Origin: CAYVUM01 sp964619055
Lineage (GTDB): Bacteria; Pseudomonadota; Alphaproteobacteria; Rhodospirillales; Defluviicoccaceae
NCBI GenBank assembly: GCA_964619055.1
Contig: CAZUDB010000049.1
Location: forward strand, 1 to 27,823
Reading direction: 5' to 3'
DNA length: 27,823 nucleotides
A program made the translations under genes and the position numbers. The notes under the pieces are model-generated. The model was not told the DNA's origin. It worked only from the letters and a program-made list of their open reading frames with translations, and searched no databases. Positions 7,156 through 14,968 of this stretch are shown piece by piece. Within the stretch, counting starts at the first letter, position 1. Every line of letters starts with the position of its first letter.

Positions 7156-9981
7156 ATGCCTCCGCGCATTACCTTCACCGCCATGAAAGCTCTCAGACGA
7201 TATGAATTCGGCGAGCGGTTGGCGGACCTCCTGGGTCAATCCCGCCGCGATGTGCGGGTCCGGATCACGCTCCTGGTCGCCAGCGGCCTGATCCCGGCCG
7301 GTGCTCGCGGCCCCGGCTCGCCACCGGCCACGTCGGGTTACGCCGCCGACCTGCTGCTCGGCATCATGGCGGCACCGCAGCAGGCGGCGACGGTGGACGC
7401 GGTTCAAAGCTACCGCGCCCTCGTTCCCACCTCCCTGGCCGCCGATGCCACCACGGCCCGCGTGGCGTTGTCCGCCCCATTGGCAACGGACGCGCCCGCC
7501 GACGCCTCCATCCCGGACCTGCCCCAGCGCTTGCGTGGCCTCCCCTTAAGCGCCGTCCTCACCCGCCTTCTCGACCACGCCGCCGAGGCGCGTACAGCCG
7601 ATGCGCTCGCCCGCCTCGTGTTCGGCCTGTGGGTGTGTCGGGGCTTCCCCGTAGCGGGCCTGCAATACCGCGTAGGCCTCCACGGCCGATCAGCCCTGAT
7701 CACCCAACGCTACGAGCTGCCCGACGGCACCCGTCCGCCAGCTTGGCTCGACCCCGAGCGGGACGGCGTCGCCGACGCCGGGCTGTTTCATACCACCTTC
7801 CTGCCGGCCGCCCGCCTGTTGGACATCGGCCGGCTCATCGTTCCGGACCACGAAAGGACATCCGCCGTGATCGATTTGCAAAGGACCATCGGCGAGGTCT
7901 CGAGCCTCGCCAAGCTCGCCCGCCGCTCCAGGGATCGCCGCCCGTGGCAAGCCTTCCTGGACAAAGCCAAGGACGCGCTGGAAACCATCGACGGCGGCGA
8001 GGACGCCGGCCGCGATTACCTGACCGAGGTCACCGGCTTTGGCGCCAACCCCGGTGATCTCAAGATGTGGACACACATCCCGGAGGAGTTGCCGGAGAAC
8101 GCGCCCCTCGTCGTGCTGCTCCACGGCTGCACGCAAACCGCCGCCGGTTACGACCGCGGCACCGGCTGGTCGACCCTTGCCGACCGGCACGGCTTCGCTT
8201 TGCTGTTGCCGGAGCAAAAGCGCACCAACAATCCGCTACGTTGCTTCAACTGGTTCAAGGACTCGGACACGACTCGGGACTCGGGCGAGGCCCAGTCCAT
8301 CACCGAGATGGTGGATCGCATCTGTCGCGATCACGGACTGGATCGCAGCCGGGTGTTCGTCACCGGTGTTTCCGCCGGCGGCGCCATGACATCCGCGCTG
8401 CTCGCCGCCTATCCGGATGTGTTTTCCGGCGGGGCGATCATTGCCGGCGTACCCTTCGATGCCGCCGAAGGCCTTCAGGATGCCTTCGAGGTCATCTTTC
8501 AGGGCCGCAGCCGCCCGGCCGAGGAGTGGGGTGCTGCGGTTCGCGCGGCCTCCCCCCACGCCGGCCCGTGGCCGCGCATTTCCGTGTGGCACGGCGCTGC
8601 CGACAGCACCGTCAAGCCGCTGAACAGCGAGGAGATCATCAAGCAGTGGCGGTCCGTCCACGGACTGGACGAAGCACCGACGATTGAGGATCAGGTTCAG
8701 GGCCACGCCCGCCGAAGCTGGCAGGACGCAGCCGGCAACACGCTGATCGAGGCCTACACCGTCAACGGCATGGGCCATGGCGTGCCCATTGACCCGACAG
8801 CCCCCGATGGTTGCGGCACGCCGGCGCCATTCATCATTGATGCGGGTATCTCGTCTACCACCCATATCGCGCGCTTTTGGAACCTCACAGACGTGGTGCG
8901 GGAGGTAAAGCCGCGGGTTCGCAAAGCGCCTCCGAAGCCGGAGCGTGCGCGGGATACGATGGGCGTTGATCCCAAGCCGTCACCTTGGGCCGGCGACGCG
9001 CCGGCCTGGCCCACGGTGGAGGCTATGCCGATCGTCGAAGTAATGTCGCCGCAACCGCGCGAGGGCGGCGATAGCGCGGCGGCCTCCGTCGCCGGGGTCG
9101 ATCTTGGCACCATCGTCAACCGTTCCTTCGCCACCGCGGAGCTGTTCCCTGACCGGGTCCGTACGTCCGCGAACCGGGAATCATCGCCCACCCCCGGCCT
9201 CGGCCTCAATGTCCATGAGATCGTGTCCACCTCCCTGGAAGCGGCGGGCCTGCTGTCGCGAGACAGTGCCGCCCGGGCCAAGGGCGGCAAAGCGCCCCTC
9301 GGCATCGACATCCCGGGCATCATCGCAACCTCCTTCGAGGCGGCCGGGCTGATGCGGCGCAAGGCTGCGGAGCGGACCAAAGCCGATCTGGCCGACAAGG
9401 CCGCGACCGTGCCGCCGTCCAGTCCGTCCGCTGATAAGCCGGAGCAAGCGGCGTCACCCGACCCAGCGCCGGAGGCGCCGCCGGTCAAGGAGGATCGGAG
9501 CAGCCAGTCACAGGCCGAGCAAAATACGGGGGCGCCCGCCGGCTGGTTCGGCGAAGGCTGGGAACTGACGGAAACGGACAGCACGGGCAACGATGCTCAG
9601 CCAATCCTCCACGGCAAGGCTGTCTCGGGCTCCGGTACGGCGATCGAGCGCGCGGTTCGCACCATCTCCTGCCAATTGACTCTGGGCCCAAAGCCGCGCC
9701 TGGCCTACCGACGCCGGCTGGATCTGCAAGCTGCCGCCAACCCCTACACGCGGGCCGGGTTCGCCGTCCTCATCGATGGGGAGGCCATCGATGAGGCGTC
9801 CGCCGTCGGCATGGATCACCGTGAGGAGGACTGGTGCCAGTCCTCCGACATTGATCTTACCCGCTTCGCCGATCAAACCGTCACGTTGACGTTCGAGGTC
9901 AGCGCCGGCTCCAACGTATTCGTAGAAGTGTCAGCGGCCGCGTGGATCCGCGATATCGCTGTCACAAACGCGGCAGACTGA
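7156..9981 (+). CDS. Multidomain protein with central PHB-depolymerase-type esterase domain
   Basis: 941-residue protein with at least four parts. Residues 1-270 are an unassigned domain; the start (KALRRYEFGERLADLLGQ, then VRVRITLLVASGLIP) looks like a winged-helix fold. Residues about 290-580 are an alpha/beta-hydrolase of the esterase_phb type: oxyanion LLHGC (H323), nucleophile GVSAGG (S406), GAADSTV (D483) and GMGHGVP (H541) complete the triad. Residues about 648-735 hold three related repeats. After a Pro/Ala-rich linker, residues 800-941 look like an all-beta domain. Depolymerases of this family cleave polyhydroxyalkanoate or related esters. No signal peptide is visible, so an intracellular substrate is likely. 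No clear Shine-Dalgarno precedes ATG 7156; ATG 7183 is possible. It converges on purB. Confidence 0.75.
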   Translation: MPPRITFTAMKALRRYEFGERLADLLGQSRRDVRVRITLLVASGLIPAGARGPGSPPATSGYAADLLLGIMAAPQQAATVDAVQSYRALVPTSLAADATTARVALSAPLATDAPADASIPDLPQRLRGLPLSAVLTRLLDHAAEARTADALARLVFGLWVCRGFPVAGLQYRVGLHGRSALITQRYELPDGTRPPAWLDPERDGVADAGLFHTTFLPAARLLDIGRLIVPDHERTSAVIDLQRTIGEVSSLAKLARRSRDRRPWQAFLDKAKDALETIDGGEDAGRDYLTEVTGFGANPGDLKMWTHIPEELPENAPLVVLLHGCTQTAAGYDRGTGWSTLADRHGFALLLPEQKRTNNPLRCFNWFKDSDTTRDSGEAQSITEMVDRICRDHGLDRSRVFVTGVSAGGAMTSALLAAYPDVFSGGAIIAGVPFDAAEGLQDAFEVIFQGRSRPAEEWGAAVRAASPHAGPWPRISVWHGAADSTVKPLNSEEIIKQWRSVHGLDEAPTIEDQVQGHARRSWQDAAGNTLIEAYTVNGMGHGVPIDPTAPDGCGTPAPFIIDAGISSTTHIARFWNLTDVVREVKPRVRKAPPKPERARDTMGVDPKPSPWAGDAPAWPTVEAMPIVEVMSPQPREGGDSAAASVAGVDLGTIVNRSFATAELFPDRVRTSANRESSPTPGLGLNVHEIVSTSLEAAGLLSRDSAARAKGGKAPLGIDIPGIIATSFEAAGLMRRKAAERTKADLADKAATVPPSSPSADKPEQAASPDPAPEAPPVKEDRSSQSQAEQNTGAPAGWFGEGWELTETDSTGNDAQPILHGKAVSGSGTAIERAVRTISCQLTLGPKPRLAYRRRLDLQAAANPYTRAGFAVLIDGEAIDEASAVGMDHREEDWCQSSDIDLTRFADQTVTLTFEVSAGSNVFVEVSAAAWIRDIAVTNAAD
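9097..9360 (+). repeat. Three in-frame repeats in the esterase-fusion protein
   Basis: Residues about 648-667, 681-704 and 714-735 carry the same pattern: VDLGTIVNRSFATAELF, LGLNVHEIVSTSLEAAGLL and LGIDIPGIIATSFEAAGLM. The consensus is L/D-G-x-x-I-[IV]-x-[TR]-S-[FL]-[EA]-[AT]-A-[GE]-L, a short amphipathic helix, spaced by 25-35 residues of Ser/Pro/Ala-rich linker. They look like docking helices, possibly for a granule surface or partner protein. That role is inference. Confidence 0.7.
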
Positions 9982-9998
9982 CCGGTCTTGCCACCCCA

Positions 9999-10033
9999 AA
10001 GGACCCCGAGCCCGTCACGGGCTCGGGGTCCTT
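9999..10033. terminator. Bidirectional hairpin between the esterase-fusion gene and purB
   Basis: A perfect 16-bp stem (9999-10014 with 10018-10033) with a TCA loop starts 18 nt after the stop at 9981 and ends 23 nt before the convergent purB stop at 10057. The stem ends in AAGG/CCTT and no long T-run follows. Its position and symmetry suggest it ends transcripts from both sides. Confidence 0.75.
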
Positions 10034-10056
10034 CTGTCAAATATTAACGTCATTGG

Positions 10057-11361
10057 TCAGGACACAGCAGCGCCAAACACGCGGTCGAAGATCGTGTCCA
10101 CGTGGCGAGTGTAGAAACTCAGGTCGAACAGCCCGGCCAGGTCGTCCCGGCTCAGCTTTGCGATCACTTCGGGGTCATCCGCCAGCAAATCCAGAAACGT
10201 GCCTTCCCCCGCCCATACCTTCATGGCGTTGGCCTGCACCAATTCGTACGCATCCTCCCGGGACACGCCGGCCTGTGTTAGAGCCAGCAGCACCCGCTGG
10301 GAAAATACCAAGCCGCCCAATCGATCTAGGTTGGCGCGCATGGCCTCCGGATAAACGATCAGCCGCTCCACAACACCGGCCAAGCGAGCGAGCGCAAAAT
10401 CCAGCGCGATCGTCGCGTCCGGTCCGATGACCCGCTCCACGGATGAGTGGGAGATGTCCCGCTCATGCCACAAGGCCACGTTTTCCAGCGCCGGCACCAC
10501 GGCCGACCGGACCAGCCGGGCCAGACCCGTCAGGTTCTCGGTCAGGATTGGATTGCGCTTATGGGGCATCGCTGAGGACCCCTTCTGCCCCGGCGCGAAG
10601 TACTCCTCGGCTTCGCGCACCTCAGTTCGCTGCAGATGGCGGATCTCCGTGGCCAACCGCTCTACGGACCCAGCGATAATGCCGAGGGTCGAAAAAAAGT
10701 GCGCATGGCGATCGCGGGGGATCACTTGCGACGAGACGGGCTCAACGGCGAGGCCGAGCTGCTCGGCCACATGGGCCTCCACGGCGGGATCGATGGTGGC
10801 GAACGTGCCGACGGCACCGGACAGGGCGCAGGTGGCGACACTGGCCCGGGCATCGACCAGCCGCTGCCGATTACGCTGCCATTCGGCATAAAAGCCCGCC
10901 AGCTTTAGCCCGAACGTGGTGGGCTCGGCATGGATGCCGTGGCTGCGCCCGATGCAGATTGTCGTCTTGTGCTCCAAGGCTCGCCGCCGCAACGCCGTCA
11001 GCAACGCATCGATGCCGTTAAGCAGAACGTCGGCGGCGCGGCTCAGTTGCACGGCAAAGCAGGTGTCGAGTACGTCCGAAGAGGTCATGCCCTGATGCAG
11101 GTAGCGGGCCTCCTCGCCCACGTGCTCGGCCACATTGGTGAGAAAGGCGATGACGTCATGCCGGGTTTCCCGCTCGATCTCATCGATCCGCTCCACCTCA
11201 AACGCGCCGCGCGCCCTGATCGCCTCAGCGGCGACCTTCGGGATCACGCCCAAGTCAGCCTGGGCGTCGCAGGCATGGGCCTCGATGTCGAGCCAGATTT
11301 GAAAGCGGGCTTCCGGTGCCCAAATGTCGGCCATAACTTGACGGCTGTAGCGGGGGATCAC
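10057..11361 (-). CDS. purB: Adenylosuccinate lyase
   Basis: Cytoplasmic purine-biosynthesis enzyme (EC 4.3.2.2). It cleaves SAICAR to AICAR and adenylosuccinate to AMP, each releasing fumarate. The 434 residues match the short bacterial PurB class. The fumarase/aspartase-superfamily signature GSSAMPHKRNP is at residues 261-271, with the catalytic Ser of the flexible loop within GSS. TSSDVLDT (93-100) and GRSHGIHAEPTTFG (138-151, histidines 141 and 144) supply other active-site strands. It starts at a GTG (11361), giving the family-typical N-terminus MIPRYSRQVMADIW. AAGG lies about 12 bases upstream, a weak ribosome site. It is monocistronic here and converges on the esterase-fusion gene. Confidence 0.97.
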   Translation of the reverse strand: MIPRYSRQVMADIWAPEARFQIWLDIEAHACDAQADLGVIPKVAAEAIRARGAFEVERIDEIERETRHDVIAFLTNVAEHVGEEARYLHQGMTSSDVLDTCFAVQLSRAADVLLNGIDALLTALRRRALEHKTTICIGRSHGIHAEPTTFGLKLAGFYAEWQRNRQRLVDARASVATCALSGAVGTFATIDPAVEAHVAEQLGLAVEPVSSQVIPRDRHAHFFSTLGIIAGSVERLATEIRHLQRTEVREAEEYFAPGQKGSSAMPHKRNPILTENLTGLARLVRSAVVPALENVALWHERDISHSSVERVIGPDATIALDFALARLAGVVERLIVYPEAMRANLDRLGGLVFSQRVLLALTQAGVSREDAYELVQANAMKVWAGEGTFLDLLADDPEVIAKLSRDDLAGLFDLSFYTRHVDTIFDRVFGAAVS

Positions 11362-11462
11362 GAGTGTTCTAGACCTTACCTAAATCTTGACGGGAGCGAC
11401 GGTGTGCGAACCTGACGGATCAACCCGTTCCTGTTAAACTGCGAACGATCTGTGGACAAGGG

Positions 11463-12539
11463 ATGCCCATGCGGGATGCAACAAGCCAGGGAAAGCCGCC
11501 CAATAGTGAAGCGGTAATTCCCTTCTTCGATTTGGGACAGGCTGGCCCCTTAGCGCTCATGGATGAAGCCGCGCAGGAGTTGGATGCCATCCTTATGGCC
11601 GGCCGACGCCATCACGGCACCCTCGCTCTTCGCATTGGGGACGCGATCTCGGAGAGCTGGCTCAGAAAGTCCAGCAATCCATACCTGGAGGAGATACGCA
11701 CGATCGCCGCCCGGATTGACGGGCCCGGCGCGTTCCTTCTTAACCTCTCTTATGAGTGGAGCTGCACGACCGGGGTCGGCCCGGACCCGTCGGGTCACGG
11801 CATGCGCATGCTGCGGACGCTCGACTGGCCCATGGAAGGCCTCGGCTGCCACGTCGTCGTGTCCCGGCGCGAGACCGCTGTCGGCGAGGTTTATGAAGTC
11901 ACATGGCCCGGCTTCACGGGCATGCTCACCGCCATGGCACCGGGACGGTTCGCTGCCGCGATTAATCAGCCGCCCATACGCAAACGCACGCCCTGGTGTT
12001 GGACCGATTGGGCGCTGTCGCGCCTGACTTTGTGGAGCACGTCAGCCCTGCCGCCGCCTCACCTGCTGCGCCAGGTGTTCGAGCAGTGCACCACCTTCGA
12101 AGAGGCGAAAAAGCAGCTCAGCGAAACGCCACTCGCCATCCCGGCGTTCTTTTCCCTCGCCGGGACCGCTCCCGGCGAGGCCTGCGTGATCGAACGGACG
12201 GAGGATCGCTTTGCGGTCCATGAGTCGCCTGCCAGCATCGCCAATCACTGGTGCGCACTGGCCGAGCGTGGCCGAGACCGGGGCGTGGACAGCCGCGGCC
12301 GATTGGCGGCCATGGACCGATGCCGCGACGAGGCCGTAGACGGGTTTGGCTGGGTTGCGCCGCCGATCTTGAACACACAGACCCGGCTTGGCATTGTCGC
12401 GAATGCCGCAGCGAGTCGCCTGATGGTGCGTGGCTACGAGGACGCGCTGGCTGTTACCGCGCCGTTCACGCTGGAGGAACCCCATCGCGTCGAAACAGCC
12501 AAAACCACGCCAGCGCCGCCAGCTGCAGTGCAAGCATAA
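11463..12539 (+). CDS. Ntn-hydrolase, C45 / acid-ceramidase-like linear amide hydrolase
   Basis: 358-residue protein resembling acid ceramidase/NAAA and C45 acyltransferase enzymes, which hydrolyse linear amides with an N-terminal cysteine freed by self-cleavage. The likely nucleophile is C101 in YEWSCTTG, followed by R118 and D121 in LRTLDWP, then the oxyanion Asn in AAAINQPP and NHW. The order Cys, R-x-x-D-W, N-Q-P fits the family. There is no clear signal peptide; the roughly 100 residues before Cys would be the propeptide. The second ATG (11469) has better spacing from AAGGG than the first, so the true N-terminus may be two residues shorter. Its 3' end overlaps the convergent MFS gene by 74 nt. 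The substrate (N-acyl amino acid, ceramide, N-acyl homoserine lactone or other) cannot be told. Confidence 0.65.
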   Translation: MPMRDATSQGKPPNSEAVIPFFDLGQAGPLALMDEAAQELDAILMAGRRHHGTLALRIGDAISESWLRKSSNPYLEEIRTIAARIDGPGAFLLNLSYEWSCTTGVGPDPSGHGMRMLRTLDWPMEGLGCHVVVSRRETAVGEVYEVTWPGFTGMLTAMAPGRFAAAINQPPIRKRTPWCWTDWALSRLTLWSTSALPPPHLLRQVFEQCTTFEEAKKQLSETPLAIPAFFSLAGTAPGEACVIERTEDRFAVHESPASIANHWCALAERGRDRGVDSRGRLAAMDRCRDEAVDGFGWVAPPILNTQTRLGIVANAAASRLMVRGYEDALAVTAPFTLEEPHRVETAKTTPAPPAAVQA

Positions 12540-13740
12540 TCGCAAAGGCGGGACCGTAGCTGTCTGGATCGTAGTGCCCAGGGGGCAACGCCAGATCGTC
12601 CGCTGTCAGGCCGGCAATCACTTCACCGACGGCCCATTGGGTCACGAACGCCATCGCAAATGCCAGGAGGTTCAGGCCCGTGTTGAGGCGTCCGGCGAGG
12701 CGGGCCGGGTAGCGTTGCGACAAGGCCGCGTAGGGCACGATACCGGCGCTGCCGAAAAAGCCGAATGCGGCCCAGGCGATCAGGGCTCCCTGCTTTGGCT
12801 CAAAGATGATCAGGACCGCCTGCACCACCATGAATGCTGACATTCCTCCGATTGCCACATGTAAGGGTGGCACACCGAGCCGGCTCGCCCGTGCGGCACT
12901 CCAGCCAAAAAACAAGAACCCCGCGATCATGCCGGTGGCGATCAGGCTTAGGCCCATTGCCACATGATCTCGCCCCACGCCCGCCACGTCCCGAAGCCAG
13001 GGTCCGCTCCATAGGCTCTGCAGCGCAAGAAACGTTGCCTGACTGAAGACCGTTACGGGCGCCACGCGCCAAAACAGAGTGCTTCTGAACACCGTACCGA
13101 TGCCGGCAACCTGGGCATGGAACGTCTCCCGGCGGCCTGGTACCGCCCGTTCCGGAACGACCCGAGCGATGATGGCCGACGTGGCCAGAGTCAGCACTGC
13201 CAACACGCCGAACAGGGTGCGCCAATCGATCACCTGCAGCACCAGCTCGACCGGTGTGGCACCGGCAAGAGCGCCCAGTCCGCCCGCCGCCATCTGGCAG
13301 CCGTTCACGAGCGGCAACCGTTCGCGCGGAAACCACACCACGAAGGCCTTAAAGGACGCCATCAGGCACGCCGATACGCCCAGTCCGATCAACGCCCGAC
13401 CGACCAACAGGCCAGTCATGCTCTCCGACACGGCAAACAGGGCCGCACCGCAAGCCGCGATCACCAGCAAGCCGGCCTCCGTGCGACGCGGGCCGAAGCG
13501 GTCCAACAACACGCCCAGGGGTAACTGGAAGGCCGCAAAGGTCAGGAAGTAAGCGCTCGTCATCAAGCCGAGAGCACCCGCGTCCAGCGACAGCTCCGTC
13601 GACAAATCGGGCGCAATGACGTTGTTGATGACGCGAAACAGGTAGGAGACGAAGTACCCGAAAGCGAACGGTAAAAAAACGCTGAGGATCGTCATCCAGG
13701 ATGCGGCGGTCGGCGGTTCGGCGGTCGACGAGGTTCGCAA
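12466..13740 (-). CDS. MFS transporter
   Basis: Inner-membrane secondary transporter of 424 residues with about 12 predicted transmembrane helices. The MFS motif A between helices 2 and 3 is visible as LGVLLDRFGPRR near residue 80. RVINNVIAPDLSTEL after helix 1 and GYFVSYLFR resemble nitrate/oxalate-type or general MFS permeases; the substrate is unassigned. The reading frame begins at TTG 13740 with AGGGA ten bases upstream, just after an in-frame stop. ATG 13695 would remove a Ser/Thr-rich 15-residue leader but lacks a Shine-Dalgarno. The 3' end overlaps the convergent Ntn-hydrolase gene. It is divergent from the phytase-like gene across about 160 nt. Confidence 0.9.
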   Translation of the reverse strand: MRTSSTAEPPTAASWMTILSVFLPFAFGYFVSYLFRVINNVIAPDLSTELSLDAGALGLMTSAYFLTFAAFQLPLGVLLDRFGPRRTEAGLLVIAACGAALFAVSESMTGLLVGRALIGLGVSACLMASFKAFVVWFPRERLPLVNGCQMAAGGLGALAGATPVELVLQVIDWRTLFGVLAVLTLATSAIIARVVPERAVPGRRETFHAQVAGIGTVFRSTLFWRVAPVTVFSQATFLALQSLWSGPWLRDVAGVGRDHVAMGLSLIATGMIAGFLFFGWSAARASRLGVPPLHVAIGGMSAFMVVQAVLIIFEPKQGALIAWAAFGFFGSAGIVPYAALSQRYPARLAGRLNTGLNLLAFAMAFVTQWAVGEVIAGLTADDLALPPGHYDPDSYGPAFAIMLALQLAALAWFWLFRRDGVPPA

Positions 13741-13900
13741 TGTGGGCGGTCCCTAGTCACATCTAGCTTGGGTTGGGCATATCATGCACGGGCGCTCGAC
13801 CTGGTCCACACCCGCCCTTGTCGGCAGCGCCGGAAAGGCCGATACAACGCCCGAGACCGAGCCATCGCCCCGACCACTCGAAAACCGCCAGCGTGAGATC

Positions 13901-14968
13901 ATGAATCGATGTCCTGTGCTGCCTGAGCCATTCGCGGTCCCGTGGGCTCAGTCCCCGTGCCGCCACCGAGCGGCGCCCGCGCCGCGACTGTGGCGCCCGC
14001 TGGCTCGTGCGATCGCAGTGCTGGTGATGGCCCTGGCCACGGTCGCCCCCAAGGACCAACCGGCTGCGGAACGTTCCGGACCGGACGTTTCGTTTCATGC
14101 ACGCCCCATCGACTTAGACCCGGATCGACCGCGCGATCGCCGCGTTGGTAAGCTCATGTTTCGCGGCGGGATCGCCATCTCGTCCTCTGATAGGCGGTTT
14201 GGTGGCCTGTCGTCCCTGTTGATCGCCGATGGCGGTAAGCGCTTCCTGGCCACCTCCGATCGCGGCTATTGGATCGACGGCGAGCTCACCTACGACGCCG
14301 AGGGAGACTTGATCGGAGTGCGTGATATCGGCATTCGAACCTTTGTTGTCCCGTTGAATCGGCTCGGCAAAATGTCGCCTTGGCGGGACGCGGAGGCCCT
14401 CACGCCGCTCGGTCGGCTCGGCGTTGTGGTTGGGATCGAAGGCGCTAATCAACTTTGGCTATACACATCCCTCGATGACCGTCCCCGCAGAGTGTCACCG
14501 CCTCAGCAGCTGTACCGGTCGCCTCCGAACAGCGGCGCCGAAGCATTGGCAACGCTCGATGACGGCCGTTTGGTCGTCATCACGGAGGGCCTGGAACGCG
14601 ATGACGGTTACGCGGCCTGGGTCCAAACGGCAACGCCGCGCTGGGACAGCTTCACCTATCGGCCGGCAGAAGGGTTCCGCCCCACTGGTGCCGCCAAGCT
14701 GCCCGATGGCGATCTCGTCGTTCTTGAGCGTCGCTTTCCCCTCCTTTCAACGCGCATCGTTCGGGTCCCCGCCGACCACATCAAAAAGGACGCCTTGGTC
14801 ACAGGCGAGCAACTAGCGCGTCTAACCGGTACCGTCGACAATGTGGAGGGCATCGACGCGGTCTTGGACGTTGAAGGTAGGACCTTGATCTACGTGATTT
14901 CGGACGACAATTACCACGCACTGCTGCAAACAAAATTGCTCATGTTCGAGCTCGTGGGTGCCCCGTGA
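13901..14968 (+). CDS. Esterase-like phytase-family protein (PF13449 type), exported
   Basis: About 355-residue protein. A basic stretch and hydrophobic helix (RPLARAIAVLVMALATVAP, about residues 31-49) indicate export or membrane anchoring. The rest is a beta-propeller with phytase-like hallmarks: GLSSLLIADGGKRFLATSDRGYW, EALTPLG, then NSGAEALATLDDGRLVVITEG, LERRFP, NVEGIDAV and YVISDDNY. Repeated Glu-Ala/Glu-Gly turns and D-D/S-D-R turns are typical of this family, which is annotated as esterase- or phytase-like but mostly untested. ATG 13901 was preferred over 13784 because the longer frame adds a 39-residue non-export-like leader; GTGAGA precedes it. The stop overlaps the next gene (GTGA), so it is translationally coupled to the Atm1-type exporter. 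Confidence 0.75.
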   Translation: MNRCPVLPEPFAVPWAQSPCRHRAAPAPRLWRPLARAIAVLVMALATVAPKDQPAAERSGPDVSFHARPIDLDPDRPRDRRVGKLMFRGGIAISSSDRRFGGLSSLLIADGGKRFLATSDRGYWIDGELTYDAEGDLIGVRDIGIRTFVVPLNRLGKMSPWRDAEALTPLGRLGVVVGIEGANQLWLYTSLDDRPRRVSPPQQLYRSPPNSGAEALATLDDGRLVVITEGLERDDGYAAWVQTATPRWDSFTYRPAEGFRPTGAAKLPDGDLVVLERRFPLLSTRIVRVPADHIKKDALVTGEQLARLTGTVDNVEGIDAVLDVEGRTLIYVISDDNYHALLQTKLLMFELVGAP

